A model generated the notes under the pieces. That model did not search any database. It had not been told where the DNA came from and was given only the letters and a program-made list of their open reading frames with translations. A stretch of 11,841 bases of DNA. It comes from Hungateiclostridiaceae bacterium UBA3934 (lineage in GTDB: Bacteria > Bacillota > Clostridia > Acetivibrionales > DTU013). Positions within the stretch are counted from its first letter, which is position 1. The number at the start of each line of letters is the position of its first letter. The stretch covers positions 13,018 to 24,858 of the forward strand of contig DGEE01000058.1 of NCBI GenBank assembly GCA_002385815.1, read 5' to 3'. The position numbers and the translations under genes were made by a program. Positions 1 through 6,623 of the stretch are shown one piece after another.

Positions 1-908
1 CCTGCGATTATATGGCGGTCGTCCGGATTTTTGGCCTCTCTCTCTATTATGGAAGCCAATATGACTACATCGTCCATGGTCATCTCCACCGGGAGATCTG
101 CTATCATTTCCCTGTATTGTTCCTTGAATTTCCTGTCAAAATTGTCCAGCATTTTGGTTATGATCTCGCGGTCACTGGCATTGTAGTCATACTCATATGT
201 GTCCGGAAACAGGTATCCCTCAAGCCTGTATTCCCTTTCCGGCAGGTTTTTGAGAAAATCATAATCAAACTCATCCGTATTGGCACATTTGATGAAGCTT
301 TCCTTATCCTTTATGATTTTGTTGTTATACAGTATATCCACAATTTGCGTAAATGTCTTACCTTCCGGTATCATGACCTTTCTGGTCACAGGATTCGAGG
401 AAAGGACCCTCATCATCTCGTCATATGTCAGCTTGTCATTGACGATATGTGTGCCGGAACGGTATGTTCCGTCAAATCCGTTTATCTTGGAAAGCAGCTT
501 GAATACCGTCTCATTTTTGATCAATCCCTGTTCCGCCAGTTTTTTTGCTATTTGTGAAGTGGTGGCACCTCTTTCTATGACAAATTCAACGCCTTCGCTC
601 TCATCGATCACTATTTCGGACTTTGAACCGGCATCGATGTGATTTTTCATGACATAGTCATATGAAATGGTGGCACTGATAATGATGATCGAAATCATCA
701 CTGAAAAAATCAGCAGAAAGGCCATTATTCTCCTTATCTTTTTATAATTACGGCTCTTTACGGCCTTCTTTTTGCGTACTTTACCATTCTTATCGGTGCC
801 AGACGTATTACCGGTCCTGCCTGTGTTATTGCCTGCATGCGTTTTGCCTGATTTTTTCACACTTTTGCCTGCGGTACCACTGGGTTTTCTCACGTCTTCC
901 CAGCTCAT
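1..908 (-). CDS. mltG: Endolytic murein transglycosylase MltG (YceG family), C-terminus cut off by window edge
   Basis: MltG is a membrane-anchored lytic transglycosylase that cleaves nascent peptidoglycan strands on the outer face of the membrane. About 302 N-terminal residues are visible and the frame is still open at base 3. Residues 1-60 are a basic, Gly/Thr/Lys-rich cytoplasmic tail. One transmembrane helix covers about 62-82. A LysM-like subdomain follows at about 105-170. The family signature LEGYLFPDTYE is at 229-239, and ASIIERE at 285-291 carries the presumed catalytic glutamate (E289 by alignment to the Escherichia coli active site). The ATG at 908 has a very strong SD (AGGAGGTGA, 913-921). 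The gene begins 40 bases after the typA stop, so co-transcription with typA is likely. The SD region is unusually rich in GAG triplets, discussed as a possible TRAP site. The rest of the domain lies beyond the left edge. Family assignment is secure. Confidence 0.95.
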   Translation of the reverse strand, partial: MSWEDVRKPSGTAGKSVKKSGKTHAGNNTGRTGNTSGTDKNGKVRKKKAVKSRNYKKIRRIMAFLLIFSVMISIIIISATISYDYVMKNHIDAGSKSEIVIDESEGVEFVIERGATTSQIAKKLAEQGLIKNETVFKLLSKINGFDGTYRSGTHIVNDKLTYDEMMRVLSSNPVTRKVMIPEGKTFTQIVDILYNNKIIKDKESFIKCANTDEFDYDFLKNLPEREYRLEGYLFPDTYEYDYNASDREIITKMLDNFDRKFKEQYREMIADLPVEMTMDDVVILASIIEREAKNPDDRHIIA

Positions 909-945
909 CCACTCACCTCCTGCACTCAACTCTTCTCTTTTCCTT
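904..945 (-). promoter_or_regulatory. GAG/NAG triplet cluster over the mltG ribosome binding site (possible TRAP target)
   Basis: In transcript orientation this stretch holds AAG (945-943), GAG (937-935), GAG (932-930), GAG (927-925), CAG (922-920), GAG (919-917), GAG (914-912) and GAG (906-904). The first three GAGs and the CAG are spaced by exactly 2 bases, and so are the GAG pair 919/914. TRAP binds repeated NAG triplets, GAG and UAG best, usually 2-3 bases apart, and in Bacillus subtilis it represses single genes by covering their SD. An mtrB gene is present in this window. The SD itself is GA-rich, so chance is a serious alternative. Spacing is irregular downstream and there are fewer than 11 triplets. 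Confidence 0.25.
913..921 (-). promoter_or_regulatory. Strong Shine-Dalgarno of mltG
   Basis: The minus strand reads AGGAGGTGA four bases before the ATG at 908. This is a near-perfect anti-SD complement. It fixes the mltG start, which lies outside the conserved domain and so could not be chosen by homology. Confidence 0.85.
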
Positions 946-948
946 TTA

Positions 949-2769
949 TCATTGTCTGCTTTTTGCTTTGGCTCTTCGCTCTGTATCCAGGATTTTCTTT
1001 CTCAGCCTGATATTTTTTGGCGTAATTTCCACCAGTTCATCATCAGCAATGAATTCCAGCGCCTGCTCCAGGCTCAGGACTCGTGGCGGTGTGAGCCTCA
1101 GCGCCTCATCCGACCCTGCCGCCCTCATGTTGGTGACATGCTTTTTCCTGCATACATTCACCACTATATCTTCATTCCGGGAATTTTCTCCAACGATCAT
1201 CCCCTCATACACCCTGGTCCCGGGTGTTATAAAAAGGCTTCCTCTCTCCTGGGCATTGTACAGTCCGTAGGTCACTGCTTCACCCTCCTCCCAGGCCACC
1301 AGCGCACCTCTCTGTCTGCCTGAGATCTCGCCCTTGTACGGCTCATAACCATAGAATATGTGATTCATTATACCATTGCCCTTAGTGTCGGTCAAAAACT
1401 CCGATCTGTAGCCGATCAATCCTCTGGCAGGTATCTTGAATTCGAGCCTCATATAGCCTTCTGATGCCGGATTCATCTTCATCAGCTCTGCCTTCCGGCT
1501 GCCAAGCTTCTCCATCACTGTGCCCATGAAATCTTCAGGCACATCTATCATCAGCAGCTCAAATGGCTCATAAACCACACCGTCGATCTCCTTAGTAATG
1601 ACCCTGGGTTTTGAGACCTGGAATTCATACCCCTGCCTTCTCATCGTTTCAATAAGTATCGAAAGGTGGAGTTCACCCCTTCCTGAAACTGTGAATGAAT
1701 CCGGGCTGTCAGTTTCCTCGACCCGAAGGCTCACATTGGTCTCCAGTTCTTTGAAAAGACGGTCCCTCAGATGCCGTGATGTGATATATGTCCCATCCGT
1801 CCCTGCGAAAGGACTGTCATTCACTCCAAATGTCATGCTGACGGTGGGCTCTTCGATTTCAACAAACGGCAGCGGTTCCGGCACATCAGAGTCACAGATG
1901 GTTTCGCCTATATTGATACCCTCGATGCCGGATATCGCGGCCACATCTCCCGTGTTCACTTCGCCGCTTTCGATCCGCTTCAGTCCATCGAATACATATA
2001 TCCGGCTGATCTTTGAACGGTATACCGTCCCGTCTCTTTTACACACTGACACCTGCTGACCGGCGCTGATACTGCCTCTGTCGACCCTGCCGACAGCGAT
2101 CCTGCCCACATAGTCGTCGTAATCCACATTTGAAACAAGGAACTGCAGTGGCTTGTCCTCATCTCCCCCCGGTGCAGGAACATGTTCTGTGATCGTTTTG
2201 AACAACGGCTCCAGGTCCCTCTTCTCATCTCCGTTATCAAGAACAGCATAGCCCTCTCTTGCAGATGCATACACAACTGGAAACTCGAGCTGCTCATCAT
2301 CAGCCCCCAGTTCTATGAACAGATCCAGCACCTCATCTATTACCTCTTCAGGCCTTGCCTCCGGCCTGTCTATCTTATTGACGACAACAATGGGCTTCAG
2401 GTTCAATTGAAGTGCCTTCCTGAGCACAAATCTGGTTTGAGGCATTGGCCCTTCGAAGGCATCGACCAGTAGCAGGACACCATCCACCATTTTCAGCACC
2501 CGCTCCACTTCTCCTCCGAAGTCTGCATGACCGGGCGTATCCACTATATTTATTTTTATCCCCTTATATCTGACAGATGTATTCTTCGCCAATATGGTAA
2601 TCCCGCGTTCCCGCTCCAGATCATTGGAATCCATCACCCGTTCATGTACCTGCTCGTTTTCCCTGAATATCCCGCTTTGGCGCAGCATTCCGTCTACCAG
2701 GGTCGTCTTTCCATGATCGACATGCGCTATTATCGCTATATTCCTTATATTCTCTCTCTTTTTTGTCAC
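949..2769 (-). CDS. typA: Ribosome-associated translational GTPase TypA/BipA
   Basis: TypA is an EF-G-like GTPase that binds the ribosome and assists 50S maturation and growth under stress or cold. From the GTG at 2769 the product is 606 residues, the usual family length. G1 is AHVDHGKT (15-22). It is followed by a switch I RERGITI, DTPGHADF (G3), NKID (G4) and a YASAREG stretch (G5 region). The C-terminal half has the EF-G domain V-like GRGELHLSILIE segment and the TypA-specific C-terminal domain. The frame stays open to an ATG at 2835, which would add 22 residues (MDAANQTQDP...) unlike the family and with no SD. The GTG is preferred because it places VTKKRENIRNIAIIAHVDHG exactly at the family N-terminus and has AAGGGA 8 bases upstream. 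A near-consensus promoter lies at 2880-2908. mltG follows after 40 bases. Confidence 0.96.
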   Translation of the reverse strand: MTKKRENIRNIAIIAHVDHGKTTLVDGMLRQSGIFRENEQVHERVMDSNDLERERGITILAKNTSVRYKGIKINIVDTPGHADFGGEVERVLKMVDGVLLLVDAFEGPMPQTRFVLRKALQLNLKPIVVVNKIDRPEARPEEVIDEVLDLFIELGADDEQLEFPVVYASAREGYAVLDNGDEKRDLEPLFKTITEHVPAPGGDEDKPLQFLVSNVDYDDYVGRIAVGRVDRGSISAGQQVSVCKRDGTVYRSKISRIYVFDGLKRIESGEVNTGDVAAISGIEGINIGETICDSDVPEPLPFVEIEEPTVSMTFGVNDSPFAGTDGTYITSRHLRDRLFKELETNVSLRVEETDSPDSFTVSGRGELHLSILIETMRRQGYEFQVSKPRVITKEIDGVVYEPFELLMIDVPEDFMGTVMEKLGSRKAELMKMNPASEGYMRLEFKIPARGLIGYRSEFLTDTKGNGIMNHIFYGYEPYKGEISGRQRGALVAWEEGEAVTYGLYNAQERGSLFITPGTRVYEGMIVGENSRNEDIVVNVCRKKHVTNMRAAGSDEALRLTPPRVLSLEQALEFIADDELVEITPKNIRLRKKILDTERRAKAKSRQ

Positions 2770-2777
2770 ATTATCCG

Positions 2778-2783
2778 TCCCTT
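2778..2783 (-). promoter_or_regulatory. Shine-Dalgarno supporting the GTG start of typA
   Basis: AAGGGA on the minus strand lies 8 bases before the GTG at 2769. No comparable SD precedes the upstream in-frame ATG at 2835, whose preceding bases are A/T-rich. This favours the shorter TypA. Confidence 0.6.
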
Positions 2784-2879
2784 TCAGTCCTTTGCCCCTG
2801 AAGCATGGATCTTGAGTTTGGTTGGCCGCATCCATTCAAATATTCCATATAAAAACGTTTCTCCGATGCAGCAAAATAA

Positions 2880-2908
2880 ATTTTAAAATATCACAACAGC
2901 AATGTCAA
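2880..2908 (-). promoter_or_regulatory. Sigma-70/SigA-type promoter of typA(-mltG)
   Basis: On the minus strand the -35 is TTGACA (2908-2903), a perfect match. The spacer is 17 bases and the -10 is TAAAAT (2885-2880), five of six. Transcription should start near 2873, leaving about 100 bases of leader before the GTG at 2769. The -35 immediately abuts the T-rich tail of the mutS2 terminator, so the two units are packed back to back. Confidence 0.8.
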
Positions 2909-2945
2909 CAAAATCGAAACTCCCGGCACCGATTCTGCCGGGAGT
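2905..2945 (-). terminator. Rho-independent terminator after mutS2
   Basis: A perfect 10-bp stem pairs 2919-2928 with 2936-2945 (ACTCCCGGCA against TGCCGGGAGT) around a 7-base loop. On the minus strand it is followed by TTCGATTTTG, a T-rich but interrupted tail. The plus-strand side has no T-tract. It should end the pgsA-to-mutS2 unit about 90 bases after the mutS2 stop. Confidence 0.8.
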
Positions 2946-3033
2946 ATGAAATCCGCATTTTCCGAGTACCTTCAGATCACCGTTGCACTCACTCGAAGCT
3001 GGCTGCTGTTAAGGTTTGAATAAAATATGTGAT
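2946..3033 (-). other. 3' untranslated stretch between mutS2 and its terminator
   Basis: These 88 bases follow the mutS2 TAG and precede the terminator hairpin. No open frame with an SD is seen. A short complementarity (CGAGT 2963-2967 with ACTCG 2991-2995) could form a stem of only 5 bp, so structure is weakly supported. No T-box or tRNA-like sequence was recognised. Confidence 0.4.
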
Positions 3034-5433
3034 CTACTTCAGTGTAACTATGGTGACTCCGGACTCACCCTCGCCATATTGCCCGAGACGATAGCTTTTG
3101 ACATGAGGATTCGTCTTCAGATACTGATGGACGCCACTCCTGAGTGCACCAGTACCCTTCCCGTGAACGATCGTCACTTCGGAAAGGCCTGCTATCGCTG
3201 CATCGTCGAGAAATTTGCCCAGTATCATCACAGCTTCTTCCACATTCATACCTCTTATATCTGTCCTGGACGAAACGCTCATAGCCTTGGACATGCCGAT
3301 CTTCCCAGAGCCGCTTCTTTGTATCTCGAGAGATTGCTCGTCCACCAGCTTCAGATTTGAAACATGCACATTTATTTTCATAATGCCTGCCTGGACAAGA
3401 GTTTCCCCATCCTTATCCGGTGGTGTTATCACGGTACCCTTCTGGTTCAGATTCAATATCAGCACGCTGTCACCGGGCTTAAGATTTTCCGGCGGCCTGA
3501 CGAAGCCCTTTCGCTGGAAAAGGCTTTCTGCCAGTGATCCTTCGATCTCTCCGATACTGTTCCGCAACCTTGCCCTTACTTCTTCTGCTGCTTTTCTTCT
3601 CTCTTTTTCATCCTGCTGCTTTGCAGCCCGCTTCATATCATCCAGGATATCCTCAGCGTCTTTTCTGGCGTCGAGCAGTATTCTTCTTGCTTCTTCCCTG
3701 GCCTCACGCAGAAGTTTCTCTTTCTGTGACCTGAGCTTCTGCTTTTGCTCATCCAGTTCATCCTTCAGTTTCTCTATTTCAAGCCTCAGGCTCTCGGCAA
3801 GCAGCCTTTCCTGCTCAGACTCTCTGCGGTTCTGCTCAATTGTCATCAGAACATCCTCGAACTGTATCTCCTCACCCGTCAAAAAATCCTTTGCCCTTTC
3901 CAGTATATCATCCGAGAGCCCAAGCCTCCTGGAGATGGCGAACGCATTGCTCTTTCCCGGCACACCGATCAGAAGCCGGTATGTCGGCTGCAATGTATCC
4001 ACATCGAATTCACAGCATGCATTCTCGATGCCTTCTGTGGTCAGAGCGTATACTTTCAGTTCACTGTAGTGGGTCGTGGCGACAGTGACAGCTCCCATTT
4101 TGTGGAGATTTTCGAGTATGGACATGGCAAGGGCAGCACCCTCGGCAGGATCGGTTCCGGCACCGAGTTCATCGAAAAGGACCAGGGACATTTCATCAGC
4201 CTGGGACAATATCTTTACAATGTTTTTCATGTGAGATGAAAAAGTGCTCAAGCTCTGTTCAATACTCTGCTCATCGCCTATATCCGCAAAAATATTGTCA
4301 AAAATGCCCATCTCAGTACCTTCCGCAGCCGGGATATGCAATCCCGCCTGTGCCATGAGTGTGAACAATCCCACGGTTTTGAGGCTGACTGTCTTGCCTC
4401 CCGTGTTCGGTCCTGTGATGACCAATGTCGTGAACTCATCACCCACCCACAGATCGATGGGTACTACGGTTTTGCTGTCCAGGAGCGGATGCCTTCCTTT
4501 TTTGATGAAGATCCTTCTTTCCCTGTTCAGCTTCGGCTGTACGCAATTGAGATCAAGGCTCAGCTTTGCCTTGGCAAATGCGAAGTCCAGCTGTGCGAAC
4601 AGCGTCATGTTGGTTGTGAGCTGTTCGGCAATCCCGGCAACTTTGCCGGAAAGCTCCATCAGTATCCTCTCTGTTTCGAGCTGTTCCTTGATTTTCAATT
4701 GCTTTATGCTGTTGTTGGCTTCAACCACTGCCATCGGCTCTATATAGACAGTTGCACCACTGGCTGATGAGTCATGGACGAGCCCGGGGAATTCGTTCCT
4801 GTATTCAGCTTTTACAGGAACCACATAACGGTCCTGCCTTATCGTGACGATGGATTCCTGCATAAACTTCTGGTATTTGGCAGAATGCAGCATCGAGTTG
4901 AGTTTTTCCTTTATGGAGTTCTGTTGCTCCCTGATTTTACGCCTGATGCCTGCAAGGGTGCTGCTGGCATTGTCGGATATCTCCTCGTCACTGATGATCG
5001 CAGCGTTTATATCGTTCTCTATACGTTTATTTGTTGCGAGGGATGCAATGAGTATCCTGATGTGATTATCGCTCTCTTCTGCCCGCGGATCAGCTTCAGC
5101 GGCATAATTCTTCAGGTTGCGGGCAGCCCGCAGTGTATCTGCTACCAGAAGGAGTTCGCCAGGATTCAGGGCAATCCCTGTCCTGACCCTCCTGAGGGTG
5201 TCCCTGATATCATGGATGCCGCCAAGTGGAGGACTGCCTCTCCTTAAAATGAAATCCACTGCATCAGTGGTTTCACTGAGCATCCTTTCCACTTCTTCAG
5301 CCTCTTTCCGGGGCAGGAGCTCAGATGCAAGCTCTTTCCCCAATCCGGAGCTGCACAGAGATACCAGTTTGTCTTTTATTTTATCGAATTCCAGGATCCG
5401 AAGCGTTCTCTCTTCCATAGCTGCCAATTCCAT
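3034..5433 (-). CDS. mutS2: MutS2: MutS-family ATPase with C-terminal Smr domain
   Basis: MutS2 is a dimeric MutS-like ATPase without the mismatch-recognition domain. It has been linked to suppression of recombination and, in Bacillus subtilis, to rescue of collided ribosomes. The 799 residues carry the core/lever region (about 1-300), Walker A GPNTGGKT (341-348), the ABC-type signature region ending STFSSHM (396-402), Walker B LVLFDELGAGTDP (417-429), and VATTHYSELK (451-460). A long charged coiled coil spans about 520-640. A KOW-like beta domain follows at about 651-697. The Smr domain at 720-799 has TDIRG (724-728) and HGKGTGALR (757-765). The usual LDLRG motif is TDIRG here, with D725 and R727 kept. 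The ATG at 5433 has a distant GGGAG 14 bases upstream; Met6 (5418) aligns better with the Bacillus N-terminus and is an alternative start. The gene is last in its operon, 19 bases after the membrane-protein gene, and is followed by a terminator. Confidence 0.96.
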   Translation of the reverse strand: MELAAMEERTLRILEFDKIKDKLVSLCSSGLGKELASELLPRKEAEEVERMLSETTDAVDFILRRGSPPLGGIHDIRDTLRRVRTGIALNPGELLLVADTLRAARNLKNYAAEADPRAEESDNHIRILIASLATNKRIENDINAAIISDEEISDNASSTLAGIRRKIREQQNSIKEKLNSMLHSAKYQKFMQESIVTIRQDRYVVPVKAEYRNEFPGLVHDSSASGATVYIEPMAVVEANNSIKQLKIKEQLETERILMELSGKVAGIAEQLTTNMTLFAQLDFAFAKAKLSLDLNCVQPKLNRERRIFIKKGRHPLLDSKTVVPIDLWVGDEFTTLVITGPNTGGKTVSLKTVGLFTLMAQAGLHIPAAEGTEMGIFDNIFADIGDEQSIEQSLSTFSSHMKNIVKILSQADEMSLVLFDELGAGTDPAEGAALAMSILENLHKMGAVTVATTHYSELKVYALTTEGIENACCEFDVDTLQPTYRLLIGVPGKSNAFAISRRLGLSDDILERAKDFLTGEEIQFEDVLMTIEQNRRESEQERLLAESLRLEIEKLKDELDEQKQKLRSQKEKLLREAREEARRILLDARKDAEDILDDMKRAAKQQDEKERRKAAEEVRARLRNSIGEIEGSLAESLFQRKGFVRPPENLKPGDSVLILNLNQKGTVITPPDKDGETLVQAGIMKINVHVSNLKLVDEQSLEIQRSGSGKIGMSKAMSVSSRTDIRGMNVEEAVMILGKFLDDAAIAGLSEVTIVHGKGTGALRSGVHQYLKTNPHVKSYRLGQYGEGESGVTIVTLK

Positions 5434-5452
5434 TATTTTTCGAAATTCTCCC

Positions 5453-5971
5453 TCATCTTCTCAGTTTGGTTCTGAGCTTATCCCTGTAGTAGTTGATGAA
5501 CAAAGTGTACACAAAATCATAAATAAAAAAAACTATCTCGCCTGCGATTATCAACAGCCACCATGAAAATGCAACAATGGGCTCAGCTTTGAACAAGCTG
5601 CCGGCTGCTAAAAGAACGATACAGGCACAGGCATTGAAAAACAGGAACTTCAGGATATATTCCAATATAATGCGGTCCAGCTTTTCAATGTAGTATTTGA
5701 TTATACCATAACCTCCAAAGAAGAGTGCATACGGCACTATACTTATCTTGTCCGGCACGATCATGAAACCGAGCAGGGTAGTGGCTGCGTAGAATATCCA
5801 GCCCGCCCTGATGCTGTTTTCGATTATTATGACAGAAATAAAAAAGGAGCTCAGTGCATACAGGGATATTTTATTGGTAGGCAATATATTCGCCAGGAGC
5901 AGGCATATCACGGCAAGTGCTCCCAGGACTCCGTTCAGCGCAATGCCTTTAGCGTTAAGCGGCTTCCTCAT
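5453..5971 (-). CDS. Small polytopic membrane protein, function unknown
   Basis: A 172-residue very hydrophobic protein with five or six predicted membrane segments, at about 9-29, 35-51, 55-72, 76-94, 104-125 and 133-158. It has a short basic N-terminus (MRKPLNAKG) and a basic C-terminus (RDKLRTKLRR), both probably cytoplasmic. No catalytic or metal-binding motif is visible. The size, the hydrophobicity and the NxxLGALAVICLLLA-like first helix recall substrate-binding (S) components of ECF transporters, but I cannot assign it, and similar proteins in Clostridia are to my knowledge annotated only as hypothetical. The ATG at 5971 has a clear SD (GGGAGGAAGG just upstream). It sits 19 bases after the J-domain gene and 19 bases before mutS2, so it is surely translated as part of that operon. 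Confidence 0.85.
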   Translation of the reverse strand: MRKPLNAKGIALNGVLGALAVICLLLANILPTNKISLYALSSFFISVIIIENSIRAGWIFYAATTLLGFMIVPDKISIVPYALFFGGYGIIKYYIEKLDRIILEYILKFLFFNACACIVLLAAGSLFKAEPIVAFSWWLLIIAGEIVFFIYDFVYTLFINYYRDKLRTKLRR

Positions 5972-5990
5972 CCGTCCTTCCTCCCAACCA

Positions 5991-6623
5991 TCAGCAGCAG
6001 CCGATCAGATCGCCGCCCATGCATTCGCAGCAGCAATCAGAACACCAGAGGCACTGACAGATCGTACACAGATCCGGCTCTCTCCTGTAATGAACGCTGT
6101 TGAACGGATTTGTCCTATATGCATTATATGAGGCATTCATCCTGTTCAGTGCACTTCTGTATTCATAGTTGGATGGGTCCATATTCACAGCTCTCTGGAT
6201 ATGGTTGTATGCTTCATCATACCATCCCTTGCGCATGAATATAAGGCCCTTGAGATAATACCAGTCGGCAGGGCGGTTGCGCGTACTGTCCAGCATATCC
6301 TCGGCTACTCTGATATTCCCGCTGTTTATGTGGGATTTCACCTGGTTGAAAAAATCACTTCCGCTGCTGCTCCATCCACCAGCACTGCCGTGACCGTGCG
6401 GGCCTCCTCTGCTGTACGAACCGCCGGCGCCGGAAGAGAAGTTTTTCATAAGATGATCATATGCTTCATTGACCTCTCTGAGTTTATCTTCAGCCAATTT
6501 TGATAAGGGATTGTCCCGATACTGATCAGGATGATATTTTTTGACCAGTTCCCTGTATGCTTTTTTTATTTCATCCTCGCTGGCACCTTCTCTTATCCCG
6601 AGGACTTCATACGGATTCTTCAA
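5991..6623 (-). CDS. J-domain protein with TPR-like segment and Cys-rich C-terminal tail
   Basis: The protein has 210 residues. Residues 1-66 form a J domain, with NPYEVLGI at the start and the DnaK-stimulating HPD motif at 31-33. A Gly/Ser-rich linker runs about 63-90. Residues 91-160 contain a TPR-like helical pair (WYYLKGLIFMRKGWYDEAYN, then AVNMDPSNYEY). The tail 186-210 holds ten cysteines, including CTICQCLWCSDCCCECMGG (186-204) and a final CC. It is not classical DnaJ: there is no CxxCxGxG zinc domain and no substrate-binding domain. It probably recruits DnaK to a specific, perhaps metal- or membrane-linked, client. The start codon is TTG at 6623, with AAGGAG 11 bases upstream. It overlaps the end of the preceding gene by 17 bases, indicating translational coupling. 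The same architecture occurs in clostridial J proteins of unknown role. Confidence 0.9.
   Translation of the reverse strand: MKNPYEVLGIREGASEDEIKKAYRELVKKYHPDQYRDNPLSKLAEDKLREVNEAYDHLMKNFSSGAGGSYSRGGPHGHGSAGGWSSSGSDFFNQVKSHINSGNIRVAEDMLDSTRNRPADWYYLKGLIFMRKGWYDEAYNHIQRAVNMDPSNYEYRSALNRMNASYNAYRTNPFNSVHYRREPDLCTICQCLWCSDCCCECMGGDLIGCC

Noticed and set aside
2770..2835. 22-residue N-terminal extension of TypA
   Set aside because: TypA proteins normally begin a few residues before the RNIAIIAHVDHG segment; the ATG at 2835 lacks an SD while the GTG at 2769 has one.
2946..3033. A riboswitch, T-box or small RNA gene upstream of the mutS2 terminator
   Set aside because: No T-box consensus, no known riboswitch core and no convincing internal promoter; only a 5-bp complementarity was found.
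3215..4069. A long plus-strand open frame opposite mutS2 (284 codons, Ser/Phe-rich), plus similar ones opposite dnaE and typA
   Set aside because: They are antisense to genes with full domain evidence, have skewed Ser/Leu/Phe/Cys composition typical of shadow frames, and show no SD or recognisable motif.
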